From Corallococcus soli (GTDB lineage Bacteria; Myxococcota; Myxococcia; Myxococcales; Myxococcaceae): a DNA stretch of 64,000 bases. The stretch spans positions 372,001 through 436,000 of the forward strand of contig NZ_JAAIYO010000007.1 in the NCBI RefSeq assembly GCF_014930455.1, in the 5' to 3' direction. Of the stretch, positions 41,196-50,055 are shown in pieces; position 1 is the first letter of the stretch, and each line of letters begins with the position of its first letter. The notes beneath the pieces were generated by a model. The model was given only the letters and a program-made list of their open reading frames with translations, did no database searches and was not told the origin of the DNA. The position numbers and the translations under genes are program-made.

Positions 41196-42641
41196 TCAGC
41201 GCGGGGGGCGGAAGACGTACTGATGCTCCTGCGGTCCGCTGCCGGGCGGGTACTGCGCGTCCATGAAGGCGACGCTCGCGCCCTGGGTGATGAGCGCGTC
41301 CTGGAGGCTGTCGTACAGCACCACGACCTGGGTGGGCTTCCCGGTGGGATCCACGTCCACGCGCACCTTGAGGTTGCCCTTGAGGTCCGGGTTCGCCTGG
41401 AGGTGCTCCAGGTAGAGGGCGACGAGCCCCAGCGACACCCGGTCGTAGATCTGCTCCACCGTGCCCTTCGCGGGCGTCGCGGGCAGGCGCAGCCTGCGGC
41501 TCAGCTGCGCGGTCTCCTCCACGGCCTCGGGCACCGGGCGCTCCGGGGCGGCGAGCGTCGCCCGGTACGCGGCCATGGCCTCCACCAGGCGCTCCTGCTT
41601 GAGGAAGAGCCGCGCCCGCCGCACCTGCAAGTCCGCGCGGCCCGGGGCCGCCGCCACCGCCTGCGTCAGGCGCGCCTCCATGGCGGCCAGGTCCGAGCGC
41701 GCCTCCGCCAGCGTGGCCAGCCGCGACAGGGGCTCCACGTCCTTCGGGGTCGCCGCGCTCAGCCGCACCAGGGCCTTCTCCTCGTCCTCCGGGCGTCCTA
41801 GCTCCGCGCTCAGCCGCGCCCAGGTGGCGAGTGCCGTCGGCTCCGCGCCGCCGAGCGTCGCGTAGCGCTCCAGCATCTTCAGCGCCTGCACCTTGTCCCC
41901 GGCGGCGAGCCACGCCTCCGCCTGTCGCCGGTGCGCCTCGCGGTCGTGGGGCTGGAGCGCGACGAGCAACGCGCCCGCCTCCGCCCCGGCCTTCACGTCC
42001 CCTGCCTCCCCGGCCAGCCGCGAGAGCACCTGGAGCGCCTCCGGCTGCTCCCGCCAGTCCTTCACCGAGCGCGCCAGGAGCGCCCGCGCCTCCGCCGCGC
42101 CCCCAGGCCGGCCCGCGAGGACCAGGCCCAGGTCGGTGCGGATGCGCGGGACGTCCAGCTTCGCGAGCGCCTCGCGCAGCCGCGCCTCCGCCTCCGCCGG
42201 CTTGCCTTCCGCCTGGAGCCGCAGGCCGTCCACCCAGAGCGCGGGTGCGAAGCCGGGCACGGCCTTGCGCGCGGCCTCCAGCGGGGCGCTCGCCTCCTTG
42301 AGCATCTTCCAGCGCACGTACACGAGCCCCATGCCCACATGCGGCCACGGGTTCTCCGGGTACAGCACCGCCAGCGCCTTGAACTCGCTGAAGCTCTCGT
42401 CGGAGGGCAGCGCGAGGAAGGCCCGGTACAGCCGGGGCATGGGGTCCCGGGGCGCCTTCGCCTCCTGCGCGTCCAGCTCCGTGCGCAGCGCGCTGGGCGA
42501 CCCCTGGATGCGGGCGGCCTCCATCCGTTGGAGCATCGCCATCCCGTCCGCCGCGGAGGCAGGCACCGGCCGCGCGCCCAGGGCCGAGGACGCGCACAGC
42601 ACGGACAGCAGCACCAGGAACGGCAGGGAACGGGACGTCAT
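41196..42641 (-). CDS. Exported TPR-repeat protein
   Basis: A 481-residue protein with a signal peptide (core FLVLLSVLCASSALG). From about residue 90 to 400 it is composed of helical pairs with TPR spacing and the typical Ala/Gly/Leu pattern (PALWVDGLRLQAEGKPAEAEARL, DREAHRRQAEAWLAAGDKVQALKML). The last 80 residues change to a beta-rich domain (LKVRVDVDPTGKPTQVVVLYDS), reminiscent of TonB C-terminal-like modules in other myxobacterial TPR proteins. It is presumably a periplasmic scaffold. Divergent from the DUF4365-like gene; function unknown. Confidence 0.75.
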   Translation of the reverse strand: MTSRSLPFLVLLSVLCASSALGARPVPASAADGMAMLQRMEAARIQGSPSALRTELDAQEAKAPRDPMPRLYRAFLALPSDESFSEFKALAVLYPENPWPHVGMGLVYVRWKMLKEASAPLEAARKAVPGFAPALWVDGLRLQAEGKPAEAEARLREALAKLDVPRIRTDLGLVLAGRPGGAAEARALLARSVKDWREQPEALQVLSRLAGEAGDVKAGAEAGALLVALQPHDREAHRRQAEAWLAAGDKVQALKMLERYATLGGAEPTALATWARLSAELGRPEDEEKALVRLSAATPKDVEPLSRLATLAEARSDLAAMEARLTQAVAAAPGRADLQVRRARLFLKQERLVEAMAAYRATLAAPERPVPEAVEETAQLSRRLRLPATPAKGTVEQIYDRVSLGLVALYLEHLQANPDLKGNLKVRVDVDPTGKPTQVVVLYDSLQDALITQGASVAFMDAQYPPGSGPQEHQYVFRPPR

Positions 42642-42743
42642 CGGGGGGCCAGGACGTCCAGACGCTAGCAGATGGCCGCACGGGACGGCCTCCCCCCCTT
42701 TTCGGACTACACTCCCGCCGTCCCTTTCGGTCCGGGGTGCCTG

Positions 42744-44696
42744 ATGCCAACCCGCCCGCGAGCGCAGGTCCTTGAAACCTTGTCCCGGAGGGCCTTCCAC
42801 GAGGCCCTGCCCCCGGAGTGGCGAATCCAGGACCCACACCGGGACCACGGCCTGGACGCCCGGGTGCAGCCCTTCGAGCACCGGAAGGCCGTCGTCCCCC
42901 CGTTCTTCGCGGGGCTCGAAGCCACCGACGGCGGCGCCGGGGATGACACGGGCGTCACCGTCACCTTCAGGGCCGAACGGCTCCGCGAGTACCTGGACGC
43001 GGCGCACCCCGTGATGCTCGTGGGCTTCCACGCGCCCACGAACGGGCTGTTCTTCGCGTGGGTCCACCAGCTCGCGGCCTCGCACACCCTGGAGGAGCGC
43101 GAGCGGTGGGACTTCGAGAAGACCGTCCGCCTGCGCCTGGAGGACGCCCTGCGGGCGCGCGAGCCCGTGGAGCTCATCGACGAGGTGCGGCGGTTCTTTC
43201 AGGCCCGGCACGCCGCGCCGCATGACGCCCCCGCGCGGGTGCGCCTGGAGCTGCCGCCGGGCGACCTCTCCCACGCGGTGCGCGACACGGTCGCCTCCTG
43301 GCTGGACACCGCCCGCCCCCAGGTGCGCCTGGAGGCGTCCGGGGACGCGGAGGTCGTCCTGGAGGTCGCCGCCGACTGGAGCGCCATCCAGGTCGCGTCC
43401 TCGGACCACCGCCCCTGCCTGCCCACGTCCCTCCCCCCGGCACCGACCGCGGAGGAGGCCGCGGGCGTGGTGCAGCTCATCGCGGCCATGGCGCTCTCGC
43501 TCGCGGGCCGCCGCCACGCCGCGGCGTCACTGCTGGTGGAGGCGCTCCGGGCCTGCGCGTGGCCCGGGAGCACCGCCTCGCGCCTCCTGTCGCAGCCCGT
43601 GGTGTGGAACGTGCTGTTCGCGACGGAGGACTTCGACGACGTGCCCGGCGCCGCGGAGCTCCTCGCCGCCCGCGAGCTGAGGCCCCAGGCGCTGCTCGCG
43701 GCCCGCGTGGGCGGGAGCGTCCTGCGAAGCCGCCCGTCCACCCGCCGGTTCGCGGCCTCCCAGCGCTACCGCGCGATGCTCCAGCGCCTCCTGGAGCGGA
43801 CGAACAGCCCCGACGTCAGCGGCGCCCTGCACGCCTGGCTCGCCCACCACCTGCGCGGCTCCGGGCTGGGCAGGGAAGCCGTGCACCACCAGCGGCTGGC
43901 GGCGATGAGCGACCCGGGCCACCTGCAACGCGATGACTGGTGGAGCGGGATGGCGGAGGCGCTCCTCCTGCGAGGCTGCGCCCGACAGGCCCTGGCCTGC
44001 GCCGGACATGCCGCGGCGTCAGGCGAGCATCGGTCCGCCCTGGCCCTGCACGCGGACGTCCTCTTCCGCCTGAGGAGGTTTGGAGACGCCGACCGCGTGT
44101 TCTCCCAGTGGTTCGAGCAGGGCCCCCCGTTGGATCCCCAGGGGGTGCTCGAACACTTCACCACGCCCCTGCTGCTGGAGACCTTCGGCGACGGCCGTCG
44201 CCAGGTGGGCCTCGCCCGGCGGCGCGCCACCGAGGCCCGCGCCATCGAGGACCCCGGGCTCCAGTTCGCCGCGTTGCAGGAGGCGCTCCAGTGGGATCCG
44301 CTGTGCGAGAGCGCCTGGACGCACTACGCGCAGCTCAAGGCGGACATGGAGCCGGAGCGGTCCACGAACTGGTGGCTGGCCCGGGCCGTGCTCACGGGGC
44401 ACCGGGACGTCACGGCCTGCTTCAAGGCCATGGAGTCGCTCAACCATGGCTCGGGACAGGTCCCCGGCCTGCTGCGGCTGTGCATCCTCGCGCTCGCGCT
44501 GCGACACCATGGCGAGGACTTCTACGCGGAGGCCGAACGGCAGCTCACCGCCGCCGGAGGGGGCCCCTTCGACGACTATCTGGCGTACCTGCACGGCCTG
44601 GAGGACGCGGCCCGGACGTTCTTCCACGCCCCGGAAGGTGCGAACGAAGAGGGCACGCCCACGGCCCCTGGAGCTTCAGGGTCGCGTTTTCCCTGA
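42744..44696 (+). CDS. DUF4365-like protein with degenerate nuclease core and TPR-like C-terminus
   Basis: A 650-residue protein. The first 130 residues follow the DUF4365 pattern, a PD-(D/E)XK-related domain: an N-terminal helix with LETLSRRAFHE, WRIQDPHRDHGLDARVQ with the Asp, a strand FFAGLEATD where the family has Q-L-K, then HPVMLVGFHAPTNGLFFAWV. The Lys expected in the active site is Glu here, so nuclease activity is doubtful. Residues 200-640 are helical repeats like TPRs. DUF4365 proteins are often linked to defence or restriction. I prefer the ATG at 42744; the frame is open from 42672. Confidence 0.6.
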   Translation: MPTRPRAQVLETLSRRAFHEALPPEWRIQDPHRDHGLDARVQPFEHRKAVVPPFFAGLEATDGGAGDDTGVTVTFRAERLREYLDAAHPVMLVGFHAPTNGLFFAWVHQLAASHTLEERERWDFEKTVRLRLEDALRAREPVELIDEVRRFFQARHAAPHDAPARVRLELPPGDLSHAVRDTVASWLDTARPQVRLEASGDAEVVLEVAADWSAIQVASSDHRPCLPTSLPPAPTAEEAAGVVQLIAAMALSLAGRRHAAASLLVEALRACAWPGSTASRLLSQPVVWNVLFATEDFDDVPGAAELLAARELRPQALLAARVGGSVLRSRPSTRRFAASQRYRAMLQRLLERTNSPDVSGALHAWLAHHLRGSGLGREAVHHQRLAAMSDPGHLQRDDWWSGMAEALLLRGCARQALACAGHAAASGEHRSALALHADVLFRLRRFGDADRVFSQWFEQGPPLDPQGVLEHFTTPLLLETFGDGRRQVGLARRRATEARAIEDPGLQFAALQEALQWDPLCESAWTHYAQLKADMEPERSTNWWLARAVLTGHRDVTACFKAMESLNHGSGQVPGLLRLCILALALRHHGEDFYAEAERQLTAAGGGPFDDYLAYLHGLEDAARTFFHAPEGANEEGTPTAPGASGSRFP

Positions 44697-44826
44697 GTTC
44701 CGCCCGCCGGCCCCCCAGCGCCGCCTGGGAAATCGCCCTGGAGGGCGACGCGAGCTTCAGGCCAAGGACGTCACCGGCCCTGGAGGGCTTGACCCGGACC
44801 GGGAGGGCTGGGAGGAATGGCCCATC

Positions 44827-45387
44827 ATGGCCGCCGCCGAGAAACTCGTTTTCCCGACCATCGTCGAGGGCCTCTTCGTCCGGGGATTGTCCGGCAAGGT
44901 GTCCTTCGCCCTCAAGGAGCAGCTGCGCAAGGAGGGGCTGGACCTGGACCGCCCGCTTCAGCCGGCGTACTCGCTGGACACCTGGGCGCGCTGCGTGGCG
45001 CTGACGGCGAGGTCCCTGCACCCGGAGCAGCCGGAGCCCGTCGCGTGGCGGATGCTGGGCGAGCGGATGATTGACGGCTACCGCGACACGATGGTGGGCC
45101 GGGCGCTGCTGGGCGTGCTGCGGCTCATCGGGCCCAAGCGGATGCTGCTGCGCACGCAGCACAGCTTCCGCACGGGCAACAACTACACGGAGGTCCGCAT
45201 TACCGAGCGCGGCGAGCGCGAAGCGGACCTGTGGCTCAACGAGCCCGGCCTGCTGCGCTACTTCAAGCAGGGCGTGATGCTGGCCACGGTGCGCGCGGCC
45301 AGCGGCCCCGCCACGCAGGTGGACGTCGTGCAGTACGACGACGACAGCGTCACCTACCGCGTGACCTGGGGCGTGCCCGGGTCCTGA
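44827..45387 (+). CDS. DUF2378 family protein (myxobacteria-specific)
   Basis: A 186-residue soluble protein. It matches DUF2378 (TIGR02265), a paralogous family essentially restricted to Myxococcales: KLVFPTIVEGLFVRGL at the start, then DTWARCVALTARSLHPEQP, YRDTMVGRALLGVLRLIGPKRML and NNYTEVRITERGE with a beta-rich end. Function is unknown; many copies occur per genome. The frame is open upstream, but conservation begins at the ATG at 44827, with AGGA 13 bases before it. The preceding DUF4365-like gene ends 130 bp upstream. Confidence 0.88.
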   Translation: MAAAEKLVFPTIVEGLFVRGLSGKVSFALKEQLRKEGLDLDRPLQPAYSLDTWARCVALTARSLHPEQPEPVAWRMLGERMIDGYRDTMVGRALLGVLRLIGPKRMLLRTQHSFRTGNNYTEVRITERGEREADLWLNEPGLLRYFKQGVMLATVRAASGPATQVDVVQYDDDSVTYRVTWGVPGS

Positions 45388-45526
45388 AGCACCGCCAGCC
45401 CAGGGGTGCCCCGCGCATCGCGGATCCGCGACCGGAGGCCCCTTGCTCGCACCGGGCCCCATCTGCCAGCGTGGACCGCCTGGGGGTGGTGCCGGGACCG
45501 CGCCCTTGAAGAGGGGGCTGCATCCA

Positions 45527-46594
45527 ATGCCGTCGCACGAGCGCGCCAACCTGCCGCGCTGGAACGGTCAGCAGGGTTTCTTCGAAATCTGGTTCCTGGT
45601 GGTGCTCGACCCTGGCGGAGACCGCGCCTGGTGGTTGCGCTACACCCTGTTCACCCCGGCGCCCGGCGCGCCCGGCGAGCCCCGCGCCACGGTGTGGGCG
45701 GCGGCGTTCGACTGCGCGTCGCCCACGCGGCCCGCGGTGGCGCTCAAGTCCATCCACCCGGCCTCCGCCTTCAGCGCGCTGACGCCGTCGGGGGTGCGCA
45801 TCGGGGACTCGGAGTTCTCCCCCGGGAAGTGCCACGGACAGGTGGCCTCCGGGGAGCACGCCATCGCCTGGGACCTGCGCTTCACGTCGGATGGCCGCGC
45901 GCCGGTGCGCCGCGAGCCGCGCGGCACGTCGCTGCTGCCCCTGCCCACGCGCGTGGCCCACGTGCACGACGACGTCACCTTCGAGGGCACGGTGACGGTG
46001 GACGGCGAGCGCTATGAGGTAAAGGGCGCGCCCGGCCTGCAGAAGCACCTGTGGGGCACCCGGCGGATCGAGGAGCTGACGTGGCTGTACTGCCCGCGCT
46101 TCCGCGAGGACCCCGACGCGCGCCTGGAGGCGATGATTGTTCGCGCCCAGCGCAAGCCCGGCCACCCGAGGCTCGCGCCCATCTACCTGCGCACGGGCGA
46201 CGGGCAGCACACGTTCCATGAGATGCCCAACATGCTCTTCACGCGCGTGACGTCGCCCGCGCAGGGCGTGCTGGAGTTCAGCGCCACGTCCGCCACGGTG
46301 GCCATGAAGGGCCGGGCGTGGTGTGACCCGCGCACGCTGGTGGGCTACGCCTACCGCGACCCGACGGGCTGGGACGTGCTGGTGGCCCAGAGCGACGTGG
46401 CCCAGTGCGAGGTGGAGCTCTCCTCCCGGCCCCACCCGTTCGCCGCGTGGCGCCCCACGAAGAAGCTCACCTCCACCGTGGGCGCGCTGGAGTTCCACGC
46501 GCCGGAGGCCATGCCGGGCGTGCGCTACATCCCGTGGGATGGCACCTCGATTCCCCGCGACGACGCGCGGGAGCCGGTCCGCGACACGGGCTGA
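45527..46594 (+). CDS. Hypothetical lipocalin/CrtC-AttH-like protein
   Basis: A 355-residue cytoplasmic protein made almost wholly of beta strands. The pattern near the start (GFFEIWFLVVLDPGGDRAWWLRYTL) and later GLQKHLWGTRR and ELTWLYCPRF resembles the two-barrel lipocalin group that includes AttH, hydroxyneurosporene synthase CrtC and tocopherol-cyclase-like proteins. These bind hydrophobic molecules such as carotenoids. No terpene genes are adjacent. I use the ATG at 45527 after GAGGGGG; the frame stays open to 45443. Family assignment is tentative. Confidence 0.58.
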   Translation: MPSHERANLPRWNGQQGFFEIWFLVVLDPGGDRAWWLRYTLFTPAPGAPGEPRATVWAAAFDCASPTRPAVALKSIHPASAFSALTPSGVRIGDSEFSPGKCHGQVASGEHAIAWDLRFTSDGRAPVRREPRGTSLLPLPTRVAHVHDDVTFEGTVTVDGERYEVKGAPGLQKHLWGTRRIEELTWLYCPRFREDPDARLEAMIVRAQRKPGHPRLAPIYLRTGDGQHTFHEMPNMLFTRVTSPAQGVLEFSATSATVAMKGRAWCDPRTLVGYAYRDPTGWDVLVAQSDVAQCEVELSSRPHPFAAWRPTKKLTSTVGALEFHAPEAMPGVRYIPWDGTSIPRDDAREPVRDTG

Positions 46595-46622
46595 CGCGCA
46601 GGCAGGCCCGGAGCCGGAGGCA

Positions 46623-46682
46623 GGGCCCGTGCCCTTCCCCGCTCCCGCCGTTGGGGAGGGAGGAACCTGCGGCCACGGGCCC
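46623..46682 (+). other. Large nested inverted repeat (potential RNA structure)
   Basis: GGGCCCGTG at 46623-46631 pairs perfectly with CACGGGCCC at 46674-46682. Inside it, CCTTCCCC pairs with GGGGAGGG (one G-U wobble) around a 12-base loop. The result is a 60-base branched or bulged hairpin. It lies 28 bp after the stop of the lipocalin-like gene and about 100 bp before the FUSC gene. It could terminate the first transcript or form a leader for the second; no T-run follows. Confidence 0.5.
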
Positions 46683-46785
46683 GCGATGCCGTCCGGACAG
46701 GAGGGGTGGGGCCTGCGCCGGGATGTGGAGGGGAGCTTCCGTGGCCACCCTCTGGGGTGACGGCCCGCCGTTCCCCTGATACCCC

Positions 46786-48921
46786 ATGCACCGACTGCTG
46801 CGACACCTCCGGTCGCTCTTCCGGGTGGAGCCGGGACGACCGGCCCTGTGGGCGGGCCTGCGGGCCGCCATCGCCACGGCGGTGCCGCTGTGCCTGGCCT
46901 TCCTGCTCGGCGTGCCCCAGGCCGGCTGGGCGGGCCTCACGGGGCTGCTCGTCACGCTCGCGGACAAGGGCGGCTCGTACCATTCGCGAGCGCGCGTCAT
47001 GGGCCTGGTGACCGCGCTGGGGGCGCTGGTCGGAATGCTCGCCGCGCCCGCGGGCCACACGTACTGGGTGGACGCCAGCCTGCTGCTGTTCGGGGTCACG
47101 GCGGCCAGCTTCGCGCGCTGCTACGGCGACACGGCCGGGGCGGTGGGAGGCCAGCTCGCCGTCATCTTCGTGGTGTCGTTGGGCGCGCCCGCGGCCACGC
47201 TCAGCGACGCCGTGGCGCGGGGGGGCTCCCTGCTCCTGGGCGGCCTGTGGGCGATGGCGCTGTCGCTGCTGCTGTGGCCCCTGCGTCCCTACCGGCCCGC
47301 ACGCCGCGCGGTGGCCCGCGTGTACGCGGCCCTCGCGACCGCGGCGGAGGAGTTGGGCGCGGCCACGCTGAACGGGGCCACGGCCGCCCAGTGGGCGGAA
47401 GGATTGAGGCGCCATGGGGGAATCCGTCCGGACATCGAACGGGCCCGGGGCGTGCTCGCGGCCACGCGGCGCGGGCGTCCGGACGAGTCCCGGCGCGGCG
47501 AGCACCTCTTGGTGTTGGTGGAGCTGGCGGAGCCCATGGTGGCCCTGCTCAGCGCGCTCGCGGAGGCGATGCAGGTGGTGGGGAGGGACCCGCACCTGCA
47601 CGCCACGCGGGAGCGCGTGGGGCGGCTGTGCGAAGCGCACGCCGCGATGGACCAGTGGGTGGCGCGGGCCCTGTGGCAGGAGCGCAACGAGGGCATGCGC
47701 GCGCCGCCACGGCTGGCGCTGCGCCCCAGGCGGAGGCAGCCCGCCAGGATGTCCGCGCCCGCCGTCAGACAGGGGGCGGAGGGGCCGCTGTCCGCGCACG
47801 TCGCCACGCTGCTCGACCGGCTGCGGGAGTACGCGGGCGTGACGCACGAAACGGCGTCGGGGTTGCTCTTCGGGGACCCGGTGTCCGCGCGCGGCAAGGG
47901 CACCGTACGGGGGCAACCGGAGGCGCGAGGGGTCTCCCCGTGGCAGCCGGTGCGCGACAACCTCCACCTGGACTCGCTGGTGCTGCGACACGCGCTGCGC
48001 ACGGGGATGGTGGCGACGGCGGCCCTGGGCCTGACGCGGGCGTTGCAGGTGGGCGACGCGCACTGGGTGAGCCTCACGGTCATCTCCATCCTCCAGCCCT
48101 ACGCGGGCAGCACGGAGGAGCGCGTGCTCCAGCGCACGCTGGGGACGCTGGTGGGCGCGAGCCTGGCGGCGCTCATCGCGACCACGGTGCACACGCCCGC
48201 GACGATGATCGTGGTCATCAGCCTGCTGACGGCCGTGTCGGTGGCGCTGCTGCCCTTGAACTTCGGGGCGTTTCAAGTCCTGCTCACGCCGGACTACCTG
48301 CTGATGGCGACGCTCAGCTCCGGGGACTGGACGGTCGCCTCGCAGCGCTCGCTGGGGGTGCTCATCGCGGGGACGCTCGCGCTCCTGGGCTCCTGGACGC
48401 TGTGGCCCAGCCCGGAGCGCCGCCGCTTCCCGGACGCGGCGGCCTCCGCCCTGCGCGCGGATGGGAAGTACCTGCAACGGCTGGCCACGCACCGCAGCGG
48501 CACGGAGCCGGAGGTGAACGAGGAGCGGCGCCGGTTGGACCAGGCCCTGCTGGAGGCGGAGTCGTCCTTCCAGCGGCTGATGACGGAGTACCGGGGCCCG
48601 CCGCAGCACCTGGAGTCGGGCATGGCGCTGCTCACCTACGCGAGGCGCTTCGCGCTGGCGGTGACGGCGCTGGGCACGGGCCGGTTCGAGGGACGCACGT
48701 CGGTGCTGCCACAGCAGCTGGCGCAGCGGGCCAGCGACAGCCTGGAGCTGCTCGCCCGCGCGCTGCAGGAGCGACGGGAGCCCCCGCCGCTGCCACCGCT
48801 CTCCCTGCCACGCACCAGCGACGATCCTGTCCTGGGCGCCCTGCTGGAGCGCGTGCCCCGGCAGCTCGGCATCCTGCACGGCGCGGTGGCGCGGCTCAGC
48901 GAGGGGCCGGCGCTGCGCTGA
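46786..48921 (+). CDS. FUSC family inner-membrane transporter
   Basis: A 711-residue protein with the duplicated architecture of fusaric-acid-resistance/YccS proteins: a first set of helices at about 20-170 (AGLRAAIATAVPLCLAFLLG and on), a soluble helical region, a second set at about 400-550 (VLRHALRTGMVATAALGL), and a long cytoplasmic helical tail. Family members (AaeB, YccS, MdtO) export aromatic carboxylic acids or other small organics, usually with a membrane fusion protein. No adaptor or channel gene is adjacent. Its 3' end overlaps the convergent TonB-domain gene by 26 bp. Confidence 0.87.
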   Translation: MHRLLRHLRSLFRVEPGRPALWAGLRAAIATAVPLCLAFLLGVPQAGWAGLTGLLVTLADKGGSYHSRARVMGLVTALGALVGMLAAPAGHTYWVDASLLLFGVTAASFARCYGDTAGAVGGQLAVIFVVSLGAPAATLSDAVARGGSLLLGGLWAMALSLLLWPLRPYRPARRAVARVYAALATAAEELGAATLNGATAAQWAEGLRRHGGIRPDIERARGVLAATRRGRPDESRRGEHLLVLVELAEPMVALLSALAEAMQVVGRDPHLHATRERVGRLCEAHAAMDQWVARALWQERNEGMRAPPRLALRPRRRQPARMSAPAVRQGAEGPLSAHVATLLDRLREYAGVTHETASGLLFGDPVSARGKGTVRGQPEARGVSPWQPVRDNLHLDSLVLRHALRTGMVATAALGLTRALQVGDAHWVSLTVISILQPYAGSTEERVLQRTLGTLVGASLAALIATTVHTPATMIVVISLLTAVSVALLPLNFGAFQVLLTPDYLLMATLSSGDWTVASQRSLGVLIAGTLALLGSWTLWPSPERRRFPDAAASALRADGKYLQRLATHRSGTEPEVNEERRRLDQALLEAESSFQRLMTEYRGPPQHLESGMALLTYARRFALAVTALGTGRFEGRTSVLPQQLAQRASDSLELLARALQERREPPPLPPLSLPRTSDDPVLGALLERVPRQLGILHGAVARLSEGPALR

Positions 48922-50002
48922 CGGCCGGAGCGGGCGTGGCGCACGCGCGCTGGTACTCCTTCAGCTTGCGCCCGAAGCGAGCATGTTCCTCTTCGGGCCA
49001 CGCTTCCGGCAGCAAGCCCACCGCGCGCTCCTGCACCTTCAAGGCCTCCGCGCACTGCCCCAGGCCGAAGTACGCCGCGGCGACGGTCTCCTGCACGTAG
49101 GGATTGGCCTGTTTGCGGCGCATGGAGGAACGCACCGTCATCAGGGCCGCCGCGGACTGACCGGTCTGCACCTGCTGCCAGGCCACCTCCGTGGCGGCCC
49201 ACCAGGAACCGGGCGCCAGGGCGTGCGCACGCGCCACCGCGTGGGGATACAGCCGGTCTTGAGGGGCCTGCACGGCGAGCCGCATCGCGAGGGTCATCCA
49301 TGCGGGAGCGCTCCGCGGATGCTGTGACACCCGCTGCCGCGCCCAGGCCAGCTCATGTTCCTCGGAGAGCGTCCCATTCGGAGGGAGGAACCGGAGGTTG
49401 AAGGTGTAGAGGACGCTCATCGGATGTCCCGCGAGGGACGCGGGGCGATAGCGAGAGGCGTACAGCTCCGTGAGGGCACGTTGGGTGCCTTCCACCGGAC
49501 CGCCCTCGATGACCTCGCAGTCCCGCACCTGTCCCTGCGCGTCGATGTGACAGCGGAAGATGAGGAGCGCGAACATGCCGCGTCTGACCAGCTCCACGGG
49601 ATGGGGCGAAACGAACATGCCTCCGGAGATGCGCTCCGGCGCGGCGAAGGCCTCGCGCTGGAACGTACAGGCTTCTTGAAGACCCGCATCGCAGGCGGCG
49701 GAGAGGTCGCCCGAGGCGCGCTTGAGGTCCTCGGGGGTCGGAGCTCCCTTCAGCAGTTGAACAGCTTCGGCGAAGACCGCCGGGGCCTGTTCGGGCTCCA
49801 GCTCGACCGTGGGCTCATCCGGCTGGCCACCGCTGCCCAACGACGCGCTCCCCTGGATGACGCGCTCCACGGGCTTGTCCTCCAACAGACCTTCCAGGGC
49901 CAATGACAGATGACCATGACTCGCGGGCAGCTTCGGGATGCCGCGATGGCCACAACCGGTCAAGACAAGAAGCAGGGAGAGGAGGCACGGACCCAGGCGC
50001 AT
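48896..50002 (-). CDS. Lipoprotein with TonB C-terminal-like domain and TPR segment
   Basis: A 368-residue lipoprotein with lipobox LTGC at about residue 16 and AAGGTG nine bases before the ATG. After an acidic linker, residues about 150-225 form a TonB/TolA C-terminal-type domain: FRCHIDAQGQVRDCEVIEGG, then YRPASLAGHPMSVLYTFNLRF. Helical repeats follow with TPR-like periodicity, ending in an Ala/Pro tail. In myxobacteria many such proteins are not true energy transducers, as this one lacks the membrane anchor helix and Pro-rich spacer; it may be a periplasmic partner of envelope complexes. Confidence 0.75.
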   Translation of the reverse strand: MRLGPCLLSLLLVLTGCGHRGIPKLPASHGHLSLALEGLLEDKPVERVIQGSASLGSGGQPDEPTVELEPEQAPAVFAEAVQLLKGAPTPEDLKRASGDLSAACDAGLQEACTFQREAFAAPERISGGMFVSPHPVELVRRGMFALLIFRCHIDAQGQVRDCEVIEGGPVEGTQRALTELYASRYRPASLAGHPMSVLYTFNLRFLPPNGTLSEEHELAWARQRVSQHPRSAPAWMTLAMRLAVQAPQDRLYPHAVARAHALAPGSWWAATEVAWQQVQTGQSAAALMTVRSSMRRKQANPYVQETVAAAYFGLGQCAEALKVQERAVGLLPEAWPEEEHARFGRKLKEYQRACATPAPAVSAAPAPR

Positions 50003-50055
50003 GGGCCGGCACCTTATGCCATGGCGTGCTGGAGCGACCTCGCTCGCCCGGAACC

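Noticed and set aside
46525-48879. A 784-codon minus-strand frame opposite the FUSC gene
   Set aside because: Antisense to a convincing transporter and without motifs.
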